Of a stretch of 64,000 bases of DNA, positions 35,591-44,848 are shown piece by piece. How positions within the stretch are numbered: the stretch's first letter is position 1; each line of letters opens with the position of its first letter. Location of the stretch: positions 62,001 to 126,000 of the forward strand of contig CAVCUP010000001.1 in NCBI GenBank assembly GCA_963605405.1. The letters are read 5' to 3'. A program made the translations under genes and the position numbers. The notes under the pieces are model-generated. The model was not told the origin of the DNA. It was given only the letters and a program-made list of their open reading frames with translations, and did no database searches. The DNA comes from Paratractidigestivibacter sp963605405. GTDB taxonomy: Bacteria; Actinomycetota; Coriobacteriia; Coriobacteriales; Atopobiaceae.

Positions 35591-36970
35591 CTACTTGAGC
35601 CCCATGTTGCGCATCATGTTGGCCATTGCGCGACGATTCTTCTTGCCGCCCTTGCCCTGCATACCCTCGGCCATACCGCGCACCTTGCCCATCATCTTGT
35701 TCATCTCGGACCACTGCTTGATGAGCTGGTTGACCTCCTGGACCGTGCGGCCCGAGCCGGCGGCGATGCGCTTGCGGCGCTGGCCGTTGATGATCTTCGG
35801 CCTCGCGCGCTCCTCCTTGGTCATCGAGTGGATGATGGCCTCGATTCGCACCATCTGGGAATCATCGACGTTTGCGCCCGGGTTCTGGGCCATCGCGCGC
35901 TCCATGCCGGGAATCATGCCGATGATCTTCTGCAGGCCGCCCATCTTGCGAATCTGCTGCATCTGGGTGAGCAGATCGTCCATGGTGAAGCCCTCGCGCA
36001 GCATACGCTCGGCGTCGGCCGCCTGCTGCTCGTCGGCGATTTTCTGGGCCTCCTCGATGATGCCCACCACGTCGCCCATGCCGAGGATTCGCTTGGCCAT
36101 GCGGTCGGGGTGGAAGACCTCGAGGGAGTCGGGCTTCTCGCCCATCGAAACGAACTTGATGGGTTTGCCGGTGACCTCGCGCACGGAAAGCGCGCCGCCG
36201 CCGCGGGCGTCGCCGTCGAGCTTGGACATGATCACGCCGTCGAAGTCCACGCGCTCGGCGAAGGTCTGGACCACGTTGACGATGTCCTGGCCGGTCATGG
36301 AGTCGACGACCATGAGGATCTGGTCGGGACGCACGGCCTGCTTGATGGCCACGGCCTCCTGCATCATCTCCTCGTCGATCTGCAGGCGACCGGCCGTGTC
36401 GACGATCACGATGTCGTTGAGGTGGTCGACGGCGTCGCGGATGGACTCAGAGGCGACCTTCACCGCGTCGACGCCGTCGCCGCGGTACACGCGCACGCCG
36501 ATCTCGCCGCCGAGGGTCTCGAGCTGGTCGGCGGCCGCCGGGCGGTGCGTGTCGCAGGCTGCCAGAAGCGGGCTGTGCCCCTGGCTCTTGAGCAGGTAGG
36601 CGAGCTTGGCCGACGCGGTCGTCTTGCCGGAGCCCTGCAGGCCGACCATCATGATCACGTTCGGCGTGCGGTTCTGGGCGAAGGTGAGCTTGGACTCGGT
36701 CGAGCCGAGGAGCTCGGTCAGCTCGTCGAGAACGATACGCACGACGTTCTGGGACGGGTTCAGGGACTCAAGGGTCTCCGCCGTCATGCACTTCTCTTTG
36801 CAGCGGGAGACGAATCCCTTGACCACGCGGTAGTTGACGTCCGCCTCGAGAAGGGCCATGCGAATCTCGCGCATGGCGACGTTGATATCGTCCTCCGTCA
36901 GGCGGCCCTTGCCGCGCAGGCTGTCGAAGGTGTCCTGGAGACGGTCGGATAAGGAGCTGAACACTGCCAT
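35591..36970 (-). CDS. ffh: Signal recognition particle protein Ffh
   Basis: The 459-residue GTPase has the N helical bundle, the G domain with GLQGSGKTT (110-118), DTAGRLQ, SKLDGDARGG, and a methionine-rich M domain (about 330-459, many Met, ending MANMMRNMGLK) that binds 4.5S RNA and signal sequences. It pairs with FtsY for co-translational membrane targeting; ftsY is the next gene upstream, three bases away. It is the last gene of the smc-ftsY-ffh unit. The length is a little short of 450-480 norms and within range. No rpsP gene follows, unlike many Firmicutes. Confidence 0.97.
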   Translation of the reverse strand: MAVFSSLSDRLQDTFDSLRGKGRLTEDDINVAMREIRMALLEADVNYRVVKGFVSRCKEKCMTAETLESLNPSQNVVRIVLDELTELLGSTESKLTFAQNRTPNVIMMVGLQGSGKTTASAKLAYLLKSQGHSPLLAACDTHRPAAADQLETLGGEIGVRVYRGDGVDAVKVASESIRDAVDHLNDIVIVDTAGRLQIDEEMMQEAVAIKQAVRPDQILMVVDSMTGQDIVNVVQTFAERVDFDGVIMSKLDGDARGGGALSVREVTGKPIKFVSMGEKPDSLEVFHPDRMAKRILGMGDVVGIIEEAQKIADEQQAADAERMLREGFTMDDLLTQMQQIRKMGGLQKIIGMIPGMERAMAQNPGANVDDSQMVRIEAIIHSMTKEERARPKIINGQRRKRIAAGSGRTVQEVNQLIKQWSEMNKMMGKVRGMAEGMQGKGGKKNRRAMANMMRNMGLK

Positions 36971-36973
36971 GTG

Positions 36974-37873
36974 CTACATCCCTTCGCCCACGAGCGCCCG
37001 GCAGAACTCGAGCGCGTCGAAGGATTGGAGGTCGTCGATGGACTCGCCCACGCCGATACGGTAGATGGGGAGCTTGAGCTGGTTGGAGATGGCCAGGGCG
37101 ATGCCGCCCTTGGCCGTGCCGTCGAGTTTGGTCACGATGAGACCGTCGAGGTCGAGGGCGTCGTTGAACTCCTTGGCCTGGTTGAGGCCGTTCTGTCCCG
37201 TGGTCGCGTCGACCACGAGCACGACCGAGACGGGCACCTTCGCGCGCTTGCGGGTGACGTTGACAACCTTGGCGAGCTCGCGCATGAGGTCGGCCGAGGT
37301 GTGCAGGCGGCCGGCGGTATCGATGAGCGTGAGGTCGCAGCCTCGGCGCTCGGCCTCATCGACGACGTCGTAGCAGACGCTCGCGGGGTCTGCCCCGCGC
37401 TCGCGCGTGATCACGTCGACGCCCGCGCGCTCGCCCCAGACCTGGAGCTGCTCGATGGCCGCCGCTCGGAAGGTGTCCGCGCCGCCGATGACCACGGAGC
37501 GCCCCTCGCCCTTGGCGCGCCCGGCGAGCTTGCCCACCGTGGTCGTCTTGCCGGCGCCGTTGATGCCGACGAAGAGCACGCAGGAAGGCATGTCGGAGAA
37601 GGGGTCGCGCTCGGCGCGGCAGAACTCGTCCGCGAGCCTCTCGGCAAGCGCGCCCTTGAGCTGGTCGGCGCGGGTGAGGTTCTTCCTTGCCGCGAGGTCG
37701 CGCAGGTCGTCGGTGACGCGCATGGCCACCTCGCCGCCCATGTCGCCCATCACGAGCCGGTCCTCGAGGTCCTCCCAGAAGTCCTCGTCGACCTCACCGC
37801 CCAGATAAAAGACCTCGTTGATGGCCTCGCGCGAACGCTCGAGACCTCGTTTCAGGCTGTCGAGGAAGCCCAT
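36974..37873 (-). CDS. ftsY: Signal recognition particle receptor FtsY
   Basis: A 299-residue NG-domain GTPase with GINGAGKTTT (from 103), DTFRAAA, DTAGRLHTS and TKLDGTAKGG. The acidic A domain is absent, as in many Gram-positive FtsY proteins, leaving MGFLDSLKRGLERSR as the likely amphipathic membrane-targeting helix. It docks SRP-ribosome complexes at the membrane. Its start codon directly follows the smc stop with no base between, and its stop is three bases before ffh, so the three are surely co-transcribed and coupled. Confidence 0.97.
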   Translation of the reverse strand: MGFLDSLKRGLERSREAINEVFYLGGEVDEDFWEDLEDRLVMGDMGGEVAMRVTDDLRDLAARKNLTRADQLKGALAERLADEFCRAERDPFSDMPSCVLFVGINGAGKTTTVGKLAGRAKGEGRSVVIGGADTFRAAAIEQLQVWGERAGVDVITRERGADPASVCYDVVDEAERRGCDLTLIDTAGRLHTSADLMRELAKVVNVTRKRAKVPVSVVLVVDATTGQNGLNQAKEFNDALDLDGLIVTKLDGTAKGGIALAISNQLKLPIYRIGVGESIDDLQSFDALEFCRALVGEGM

Positions 37874-40800
37874 CTATGCATCAACCACCTTTCCGGTTGC
37901 CTTGTCGAGCCGCTGCGAGACCACGTGGCTCACGCCGTCGGCCTGCATGCTCACGCCGTACAGAACGTCCGCCTGCTCCATCGTGCGCCTCTGGTGAGAG
38001 ATGACGAGGAGCTGCGTCGACTCCTTGAGCGCCTCGATGGCGTCGAGGAGCTTGGAGAGGTTCGAGTCGTCAAGCGCGGCCTCGACCTCGTCGAACACGT
38101 AGAACGGGACCGTGCGCACCTTGTACACCGCGAAGAGGAGCGCGAGCGCGGTGAGCGACTTCTCGCCGCCGCTCATAAGGGTCATCTTGGTCAAGCGCTT
38201 TCCGCGCGGCTGGGCCGCGACCTCGATGCCGGTCTCCGCGAGGTTCTCGGGGTCCGTCATCTCGATGTGGGCCTGGCCGCCCGGGAAGAGCAGCGAGAAG
38301 ATCTCCGAGAAGTTCTGGTTCACTTTGTCGAAGACGACGAGGAACTGGTTCTTCATCTTTCGGTCGATGGCCGCGTTGATCTTCTTGAGCGAGGAGCGCG
38401 CGCTCTCGAGGTCGGCCACCTGCTCGCCGATGTAGTCGGCGCGCTCCTTGAGGCGCAGGTACTCGTCCATCGCGACCTCGTTGACGGGGCCGATCCCCTC
38501 GATCTGGGACTTCAGGGCCGCGACCTCGCGCTCGGCGGCGTCGCGGTCCTCGGGCGCGCTCACGTGAAGGGCCTCATCGAGGACCGCGCCCGTTGCGGTG
38601 ATGGCGTTGATGGCCCCCTCGACCTGCACCTCGAGCCGGCCGATGTCGACCTTGACCTCGTTCACGGAGCCCTTTGCCCGCTCGAGCTCGGAGGCGGCCG
38701 CGCTCACGGCCTCCTTGGCGTCCCCGATCGTCTTCTTGAGCGAGTCGGAGTCCGCCTCGGCGAGAGACGCGCGGTCCTTAAGTCTCCTGGCCCACTCGAG
38801 GGCGCGCTCGTGCACGGCCTGGTAGCGGTCGTGCAGCGGGTCCACGCGCAGGCGCACGATGTCGAGGGCCCGCGAGCTTTCCTCCGTCGCCTTGATCCGG
38901 CGCTCGAGGTCCTCCACGCGCGCGGCGCACTCGCGCTCGCGCGACGCAGTGTTGCGCTGGCGCTCCGTCGCCATCGCGAGCTCGAGGCGCGCGTCGGAAA
39001 GCTCGCGGTTGGTGCGGCCGGAGACGCGCGCGGCCTCCTCATGCTCGCGGTTCTTGCCCTCGAGGTCCTCGGCAAGCTCCGCCGCGAGGGCGGATGCCTC
39101 CTTGGCGGCGGCTCGGTGCCGCTCGATGTTCTTGCGGGCGTCGGCGGCCTTCTCCTGCGCGGCCTCGCGGCGCTTGGTGACCTGCGCCCGCTCGGACAGG
39201 GCACCGGCGTGCTGGCTCTCGAGGCGCCCGCGCTCGGACGCGGCGGAGGTGATCTCCGCCTGCAGGCGCGCCACCTCGCCCTTCGACCCCGCGTGCTCGT
39301 CGCGGGCCTCGGCGAGCGCGAGCTCGAGCTCAGCGACCTTCTTGCCCGCGGCCTCGAGCTCGTCGCGCAGCCCCGGCGCGCTCTCCTCGAGCGCGCGGAT
39401 ACGGCGCTTGCGCTCGAGCGCGCCCGACTCGTTGGAGGGAAGGCTGCCCACGTGCACGCGGCCGTCCGGCAGCACGCATACGCCGTCCTCGCACACGTAG
39501 GTGAACGCCGGGGCCTTCGCGTGCGCGAGCACGGCCTCCGACGCCCCCTCGACGAGCCTCACGTCCCCGAGAAGCGCCTCGAGGAGCGCCCGCGCCTCCT
39601 GCGCGACGTTGAGCCTGGAGACGAGCGGCACGCCCGGGGCGCCCTGCGCGCCCGGAAGCTCCGGGCGCGCGGCGTCGCGCGCGACGACCGCCGCGCGCCC
39701 CTCGACGCCCGCGAGCGCCGCGCCCTCGGCGGCCACCGCGGCCGCGTCCTCGGCACATCCCACCACAAGGGCCGAGAGATCGTCGCCCAAAAGACGCTCG
39801 ATAAGCCCCTCGACCTCGGGGTCCGCGTCGATGAGGTCGGCCAGGCGGCACTGCACGCGCCCCTCGGCGGCCTGACCGGACGCGAGCTTGGCCGTGAGCG
39901 GGCTCGCGTCCTCCACCTGCGCGTCCACGCGCCTCAGGGCCTCGAGCGTGGCCTCCGCGCCGGAAAGCGCGGCACGCGCGTCCTTCTCGGCGCCCCTCGC
40001 GGCCTGGAGCTCGTTGTTCTTCGCGTTGATGTCGTCGGCGAGGCGGGAGACCTCGGCGCGCGTCTCCTCTAGCTCGGCCTTGAGCCTGCCCTCGCGCTCC
40101 TCGCGCTCGGCCATGGCGGCCTCCGAGGTGGCGATGGTCTCCGCGAGCTGGGCCAGGCGGTCGGCGAACATCTCGTCCTCGACCTCGGAGTTGCCGATCT
40201 GGTCCTCGAGCTTGGCATAGGCGAGCGTCTCGCGGTCGGCCTCGGCCTGCGCGCTCTTCTGCTCAGCCGAGAGGCGGCCGATCTGGGCCTCGAGCTCCTT
40301 GCGGGCACGGACGGCCTCGCGCGACTTCTCCTGCAGCTCGTCGACGCTCGACCTGAGGTCGCGCTCGCGGACCGTCATGTCGGAAAGCTCGCCGGCCAGC
40401 CGCTCGTGCTCGGCCGCGGCCTCGCCGCGCTGCTTGCCCATGGTGGAGAGCTGCGTGCGCATCTCGGAGAGGCGGGAAACCATGTTCTTGCCCTTCTCCT
40501 CGAGAAGGCGCATGTCCGAGTCCATGCGGCCGAGCTGGTCCTGCATGCGCCGGCGCTGCTCGCCGAGGTCGCCCACGAAGAGGCCCTTCTGCTCGAGCAG
40601 GCTCTGCAGCTTCTCGAGCTCGGCCTCCTTCTCGTCGTGGCGGTACTGCGCGAGCTCGACGGCCGCCTCCGCCTCCTTGCCGCGGGCCGCGAGGCGGTTG
40701 TACTCGTCTTGGAGCCTGCGCAGGTCGTCCACCGCGAGCTGCACCGTGAGCTCCTGGAGCCTGTCGTTGAGGTCATGGGCGCGCTTGGCCTTGTCGACCT

Positions 40801-41422
40801 GACGCTCGAGGGGCTTGAGCTGCCGCGCGATCTCCCGGGAGAGGACCTTCGCGCGCGCGAGGTTCTCGTCCATGCTCGCGAGCTTACGCATCGAGCGCTC
40901 CTTGCGCCTGCGGTGCTTGGAGATGTCGGCTGCCTCCTCGATGAGGCTGCGGCGCTCCTCCGGGCGGCTGGAGAGGACCGAGTCAAGCTTGCCCTGGCTG
41001 ATGATGGAGTGCGTGTCCTTGCCCAGGCCCGAGTCGTGCAGGATGTCCTGGACGTCGCGAAGTCGGGACGGCGCGTTGTTGATGAGGTACTCGGATTCGC
41101 CGGAGCGATACATACGCCGCGTCACGGCGACCTCGCCGAAGTCGATGGGCAGCATATGGTCTGAGTTGTCGAGCACGAGCGTGACCTCGGCGAGTCCCAC
41201 CGCGCCTCTCGCCGAAGAGCCGGAGAAGATGACGTCCTCCATCGCCTGGCCGCGCAGCATCTTCGCGCTCTGCTCGCCCAGCACCCAGAGAATCGCGTCC
41301 GATACGTTCGACTTGCCCGAGCCGTTCGGGCCCACGACCACGTTGAGGCCGGGGTCGAAGACCATCTGGGTCTTGTCCGCGAAGGACTTGAAACCCTTGA
41401 GCGTGAGCGACTTCAGATACAA
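37874..41422 (-). CDS. smc: Chromosome segregation protein SMC
   Basis: The 1182-residue protein has the SMC layout: head half with Walker A GPNGSGKS (31-38), a long coiled coil, a hinge at about 500-670, a second coiled coil, and a C-terminal head half with LMSGGEKSLTALAL and the Walker B FYVFDEVEAALDD. SMC with ScpA/ScpB compacts and aligns chromosome arms. Hinge residues are richer in Ala, Gly and acidic residues than usual. It lies downstream of rnc by about 90 bases and upstream of ftsY with no gap. The antisense strand is open for over 1000 codons, a by-product of GC-rich codon use. Confidence 0.97.
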   Translation of the reverse strand: MYLKSLTLKGFKSFADKTQMVFDPGLNVVVGPNGSGKSNVSDAILWVLGEQSAKMLRGQAMEDVIFSGSSARGAVGLAEVTLVLDNSDHMLPIDFGEVAVTRRMYRSGESEYLINNAPSRLRDVQDILHDSGLGKDTHSIISQGKLDSVLSSRPEERRSLIEEAADISKHRRRKERSMRKLASMDENLARAKVLSREIARQLKPLERQVDKAKRAHDLNDRLQELTVQLAVDDLRRLQDEYNRLAARGKEAEAAVELAQYRHDEKEAELEKLQSLLEQKGLFVGDLGEQRRRMQDQLGRMDSDMRLLEEKGKNMVSRLSEMRTQLSTMGKQRGEAAAEHERLAGELSDMTVRERDLRSSVDELQEKSREAVRARKELEAQIGRLSAEQKSAQAEADRETLAYAKLEDQIGNSEVEDEMFADRLAQLAETIATSEAAMAEREEREGRLKAELEETRAEVSRLADDINAKNNELQAARGAEKDARAALSGAEATLEALRRVDAQVEDASPLTAKLASGQAAEGRVQCRLADLIDADPEVEGLIERLLGDDLSALVVGCAEDAAAVAAEGAALAGVEGRAAVVARDAARPELPGAQGAPGVPLVSRLNVAQEARALLEALLGDVRLVEGASEAVLAHAKAPAFTYVCEDGVCVLPDGRVHVGSLPSNESGALERKRRIRALEESAPGLRDELEAAGKKVAELELALAEARDEHAGSKGEVARLQAEITSAASERGRLESQHAGALSERAQVTKRREAAQEKAADARKNIERHRAAAKEASALAAELAEDLEGKNREHEEAARVSGRTNRELSDARLELAMATERQRNTASRERECAARVEDLERRIKATEESSRALDIVRLRVDPLHDRYQAVHERALEWARRLKDRASLAEADSDSLKKTIGDAKEAVSAAASELERAKGSVNEVKVDIGRLEVQVEGAINAITATGAVLDEALHVSAPEDRDAAEREVAALKSQIEGIGPVNEVAMDEYLRLKERADYIGEQVADLESARSSLKKINAAIDRKMKNQFLVVFDKVNQNFSEIFSLLFPGGQAHIEMTDPENLAETGIEVAAQPRGKRLTKMTLMSGGEKSLTALALLFAVYKVRTVPFYVFDEVEAALDDSNLSKLLDAIEALKESTQLLVISHQRRTMEQADVLYGVSMQADGVSHVVSQRLDKATGKVVDA

Positions 41423-41509
41423 GGAACGTGCCTTTCGGTTCGTGCATGGGCATGGGCCCCGGATTCCCCGGCGCCCTTACTGCGGCCGGCAAGAGACGCC
41501 GGGACCCGT

Positions 41510-42238
41510 CTAGTTGGTGAACCCCTCGTGGTCGAACTGGCCTTCCTCGGCATACCCGAGCCGCACGAGGGCGTCGGCGGCCGCCGCGCTCTCCGAGGCC
41601 TTCTTCGAGCGGCCGCTTCCACGCCCGACGCGGGCACCGGCGACCAGCACGACAGAGGTGAAGGTGGGCGTGTGCTTGGGGCCCTCCTCGCCCACGAGCT
41701 TGTACTCGGGGCCGCAGTGGGAGTCGCGCTGCGCCACCTCCTGCAGCAGCGACTTGGCGCTGATGGGCTTCTTGGCGAGGTCTGTGGACACATGGGGGCC
41801 GAGCGTGCGCTCCACGAAGTCGTGGGCCGCCGCGTAGCCCGCGTCGAGATAGAGCGCGGCCACGATGGACTCGTAGACGTTCTCGAGCGCGCGGTGCATG
41901 CCCCGGGCGCCCGTGCCCCTCTCCGACTCACCCATCACGATGAGAGGGGCGAGCCCGAGGTCCTCGGCGATCATGCTGAGCATGTTGCCGGAGACGAGCG
42001 CGATCTTGAGCTGCGAGAGCTCGCCTTCGTCCATCTCGGGAAAGCGGCGATAGATGTCGGCGGCGACGATGGCGCCGAGCACCGAGTCGCCAAGGAACTC
42101 GAGACGCTCGTAGGAGAGCTTCGTGCGCGCTCCCTCGACCGCGGAGGGGTGCGTGAGGGCGCGCTCGATGAGTGTCTTGTCCGTGAACTCGTGGCCGAGG
42201 ATCTCCTCGGCGGCGGCCACGCGCTTTCGCATCTTCAA
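41510..42238 (-). CDS. rnc: Ribonuclease III
   Basis: A 242-residue enzyme: the endonuclease domain carries the signature ERLEFLGDSVLG (44-55) with the catalytic acidic residues and the second half DKLADE-like helix with VYESIVAALYLDAGY; the C-terminal dsRNA-binding domain (about 160-235) ends with ADALVRLGYAEEG. It cuts double-stranded RNA in rRNA processing and mRNA decay. It lies 19 bases after acpP in the conserved plsX-acpP-rnc-smc order. Start ATG 42238 reads MKMRKRVAAAEEILGHEF. Confidence 0.96.
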   Translation of the reverse strand: MKMRKRVAAAEEILGHEFTDKTLIERALTHPSAVEGARTKLSYERLEFLGDSVLGAIVAADIYRRFPEMDEGELSQLKIALVSGNMLSMIAEDLGLAPLIVMGESERGTGARGMHRALENVYESIVAALYLDAGYAAAHDFVERTLGPHVSTDLAKKPISAKSLLQEVAQRDSHCGPEYKLVGEEGPKHTPTFTSVVLVAGARVGRGSGRSKKASESAAAADALVRLGYAEEGQFDHEGFTN

Positions 42239-42257
42239 GGAATTCCGCCCGCCTTGC

Positions 42258-42497
42258 CTACTGGGCGCTCTCGATAGCGTCGGCGACCTGGGCGATGGTG
42301 GCGATCTTCTCGACGGCCTCGTCGTCCATGGTGATCTCGAACTCGTCCTCGAGGGCGGTCACGAGCTCGAGCAGGTCGAACGAGTCGGCGCCGAGGGCCT
42401 TGAGGTCGGTGGACTCGGAAAGCTCGGCGCCGTCCTCGACGTCGAGGGTGTCGTTGACGATCTCGATGATCTTGGAGACGGTCTCCTGGCGATCCAT
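42258..42497 (-). CDS. acpP: Acyl carrier protein
   Basis: A 79-residue acidic four-helix protein. Ser39 in LGADSFDLLEL is the phosphopantetheine attachment site; the usual Leu after Ser is Phe here, which is tolerated. The helix II segment DLLELVTALEDEFEI is canonical. It carries acyl chains for fatty acid synthesis and PlsX. Start ATG 42497 has aaggagaaccat as ribosome site. It sits between plsX and rnc, the standard order. Confidence 0.96.
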   Translation of the reverse strand: MDRQETVSKIIEIVNDTLDVEDGAELSESTDLKALGADSFDLLELVTALEDEFEITMDDEAVEKIATIAQVADAIESAQ

Positions 42498-42570
42498 ATG
42501 GTTCTCCTTCGTCGCGGGCCGGGCACGCCGGCCCCGTAAATGGCAAGAGGTACGGGGTTGATTCTACCCG

Positions 42571-43572
42571 TTAGGCGCCCGCGGCGCAGTCGCGCGCGAT
42601 CCGGCCGGCGATCTGGCCGCAGAGGTCGCCGCGGACAGCGGAGGCGCAGTGCAGGACGCCCATCTTCACGGCCTCCGCGCTCGTGGCCCCGTGGCCCTTG
42701 ACCACGGGCGCCTTGAGGCCGAGCAGGACCGCGCCGCCGTACTCGTGGCCGGAGAGCTCGCCGGCGAGGGACTTCAGCGCCTTCTTGAGCATGGCGAGCC
42801 CGATCTTGTTGAGGAGGGACTCCCCCATCGCGTCCTTGAGGCGGGAGAGCACGAACTTGCCCGTGCCCTCGATGGACTTGAGGGCCACGTTGCCGGTGAA
42901 GCCGTCGGCGACGATGACGTCGAACGATCCGCCGAGGATGTCCGTTCCCTCGGCGTTGCCGGCAAAGCCGCAGTCGCCGCCGGCCAGGGCCTCGTGGTAC
43001 GCGAGCGCCATCTCGGAGCCCTTGGTCTCCTCGGATCCGTTGCAGAGAAGCCCCACGCGCGGCTCCGCCACCCCCAGCGCCACGCCGGCGTAGGCGCGCC
43101 CCATATGCGCGAACTGCACCATGACCTCGGGCTTGACGTCGGCGTTGGCGCCCATGTCGAGGAAGATGGTCTTGTGCGCGCCCGGTCCCGGGAACGGCAG
43201 AGCGAGCGCGGGGCGCTTCACGCCCTTGATGCGCCCGATGCCGAAGGTCGCGGCGGCGAGGACGGCGCCTGTGGAGCCTGCGGAGAAGAGCCCGTCGGCC
43301 TCGCCCGCGCGAACCGCGGCGGCGGCGCGCACGATGCTCGCGTCCTTCTTTTGGCGCACGGCGGATGCGGGGTGCTCGGACATCGAGATGAACTCCGTGC
43401 AGGGCAGCGCGCGGGCCCGGTCATGCTTGGCGCAGAAAGCCTCGACCACTCCCGGGGCCCCGGCGACGAGCGCCTCGAGGTCGGAATCGGCCTCGAGCGC
43501 GGCGGCGACGCCCTCGAGCACGACAGACGGGTCCTTGTCCGAGCCCATCACATCAACGCAAACCGTAACCAT
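42571..43572 (-). CDS. plsX: Phosphate acyltransferase PlsX
   Basis: Start ATG 43572 (MVTVCVDVMGSDKDP) after ggagggttcct; longer frames reach into non-coding GC-rich sequence. The 333-residue protein has the family marks VDVMGSD, GSTGAVLAAATFGIGRIKG, DMGANADVKPE and DGFTGNVALKSIEG. It converts acyl-ACP and phosphate to acyl-phosphate for PlsY, starting phospholipid synthesis at the membrane surface. It is followed by acpP after 73 bases and preceded by rpmF, but with a 370-base gap holding the rpmF terminator, so plsX may have its own promoter. Confidence 0.95.
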   Translation of the reverse strand: MVTVCVDVMGSDKDPSVVLEGVAAALEADSDLEALVAGAPGVVEAFCAKHDRARALPCTEFISMSEHPASAVRQKKDASIVRAAAAVRAGEADGLFSAGSTGAVLAAATFGIGRIKGVKRPALALPFPGPGAHKTIFLDMGANADVKPEVMVQFAHMGRAYAGVALGVAEPRVGLLCNGSEETKGSEMALAYHEALAGGDCGFAGNAEGTDILGGSFDVIVADGFTGNVALKSIEGTGKFVLSRLKDAMGESLLNKIGLAMLKKALKSLAGELSGHEYGGAVLLGLKAPVVKGHGATSAEAVKMGVLHCASAVRGDLCGQIAGRIARDCAAGA

Positions 43573-43875
43573 AGGAACCCTCCGCACAAGACGAAAAATC
43601 AACCTTCTTAGTATAAGCCACGTCCCTGCACCGACGCCCGCGCGGGAATGGCGAGAAACACCTCGCCGCAGAATCCATAGGCGGGAGCGCGGCGGCCGCG
43701 ATGGGCGGCGGGACTCGCGGCCCGACGGGCGGGCCTCACTCGCCGCGTGGCCGACACCGGGCGCCTTGCGCCCAATGCCAGGCATCCGCCGCTCTTGAAT
43801 GGGCGCGCTGACCTTCGGTGCACGGAATGCGCGCTCGAGTCTGCGGCCCGTTCGCCAGGCGCACGAGCCCAACAC
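43573..43875. other. Gene-free stretch between plsX and the rpmF terminator
   Basis: About 300 bases of GC-rich sequence. Frames through it are shadows without family resemblance. It should contain the plsX promoter; I cannot point to clear -35/-10 boxes. The minus-strand text GCGAGAGATTTCTCGCC-like hairpins are weak and not reported as features. Confidence 0.35.
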
Positions 43876-43907
43876 AAAAACAAGGAGGCCGCCCAGGGGC
43901 GACCTCC
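43876..43907 (-). terminator. rpmF terminator
   Basis: GGAGGCCGCC (43884-43893) pairs with GGCGACCTCC (43898-43907) with one wobble; the minus-strand tail is TTGTTTTTG (aaaaa at 43876-43880). It lies 36 bases after the rpmF stop. Confidence 0.85.
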
Positions 43908-43942
43908 CTTAACAAACGCTTCTATCGCACGAGGCTCAAAGG

Positions 43943-44125
43943 CTACTCGGAAACGACAACGACCTCGCGGTCCTTGTAGAAACCGCAGTTCGGGCACACG
44001 TGGTGCGGGAGCTTCGGAGCGCCGCACTGCGGGCACACGGAGCGAGCGGCGACGGTGAGCTTGCTGTTCGCCGAACGACGGGAGTGGGTGGCGCCGCGGC
44101 CCTTCTTTTGCTTGGGTACTGCCAT
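43943..44125 (-). CDS. rpmF: 50S ribosomal protein L32
   Basis: A 60-residue protein starting MAVPKQKKGRGATHSRR at ATG 44125; the extra nine upstream codons of the open frame are rejected because L32 starts at this MAVPK. Four cysteines in CPQC and CPNC form the zinc ribbon, so this is the zinc-containing C+ form. It is part of the large subunit. DUF177 lies just upstream, the normal pairing. Confidence 0.97.
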   Translation of the reverse strand: MAVPKQKKGRGATHSRRSANSKLTVAARSVCPQCGAPKLPHHVCPNCGFYKDREVVVVSE

Positions 44126-44267
44126 AGTGAACCTCTCAGACTTCTCTTCCAACGCCAGGCGGCGTCAAACGCGCGCCGGACGGTCTTACGCTAAAAAATC
44201 ATGCGTTGGATATACTAGCACACCCAACGACAAAAGGCACGATACAGCAATTCTTCACGATACGGGA

Positions 44268-44834
44268 TTACTGAGCTCCCGCCTCGTCCTCGGACTCGAA
44301 CTTCATGCCGGCAAGAGCCGCGAACGGGTTCTGCGGACGGCGCGACTCCTCGACCATGGCGGCGTGGCCGCAGTCGGTCGCGTTCAGGTTCTCGCCGCAC
44401 ACGGGGCAGAGGCCGAGGCAGTCCTCCTTACAGAGAACCACGAAGGGCGTCTCCATGATAAGCGAGGTCCCCAGCGCCTCGGCGAGGTCGATCTTCTCGT
44501 CGGGAAGGACGAGGGCGAAGTCGATGTCGTCGTCCTCATCGTCGGCCTGCTCGGGCTCCTCGAAGAGATAGTACTCGTCGACCTCGCCGGCGATGTCGAA
44601 CTCGGCGTCCTCGAGGCAGCGGTCGCAGGTGCCCACCACGTGGCAACGCACCATGCCGGTGACGAGGATGCCCTCGCCCGCGTTGGTGAGCGCGAGGTCG
44701 TAGTCGATGCCCCCGGGAAGCTTGAACTCATGCTCTCCGAGCGAATAGCCGGCCTCGTCGAGATGGCCCTCGAGGGCCAGGGTGTCGCCGGGGTTGGCGA
44801 GTCGCTCATCGAGCTCGAAGATGACGGACTGCAT
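44268..44834 (-). CDS. DUF177 (YceD-type) protein
   Basis: A 188-residue protein with the DUF177 signature CDRCLED after a beta-rich N-terminal half and a second cluster CKEDCLGLCPVCGENLN, plus an acidic stretch (DDEDDDID). DUF177/YceD proteins always sit before rpmF and are linked to 23S rRNA maturation or ribosome assembly. It starts 14 bases after the coiled-coil gene upstream. The zinc-like cysteines are typical. Exact role not defined. Confidence 0.9.
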   Translation of the reverse strand: MQSVIFELDERLANPGDTLALEGHLDEAGYSLGEHEFKLPGGIDYDLALTNAGEGILVTGMVRCHVVGTCDRCLEDAEFDIAGEVDEYYLFEEPEQADDEDDDIDFALVLPDEKIDLAEALGTSLIMETPFVVLCKEDCLGLCPVCGENLNATDCGHAAMVEESRRPQNPFAALAGMKFESEDEAGAQ

Positions 44835-44848
44835 GCTGCGCTACCTCG

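Noticed and set aside
36971..40072. Open frame of over 1000 codons opposite smc and ftsY
   Set aside because: Shadow of smc-ftsY with the same low-complexity signature.
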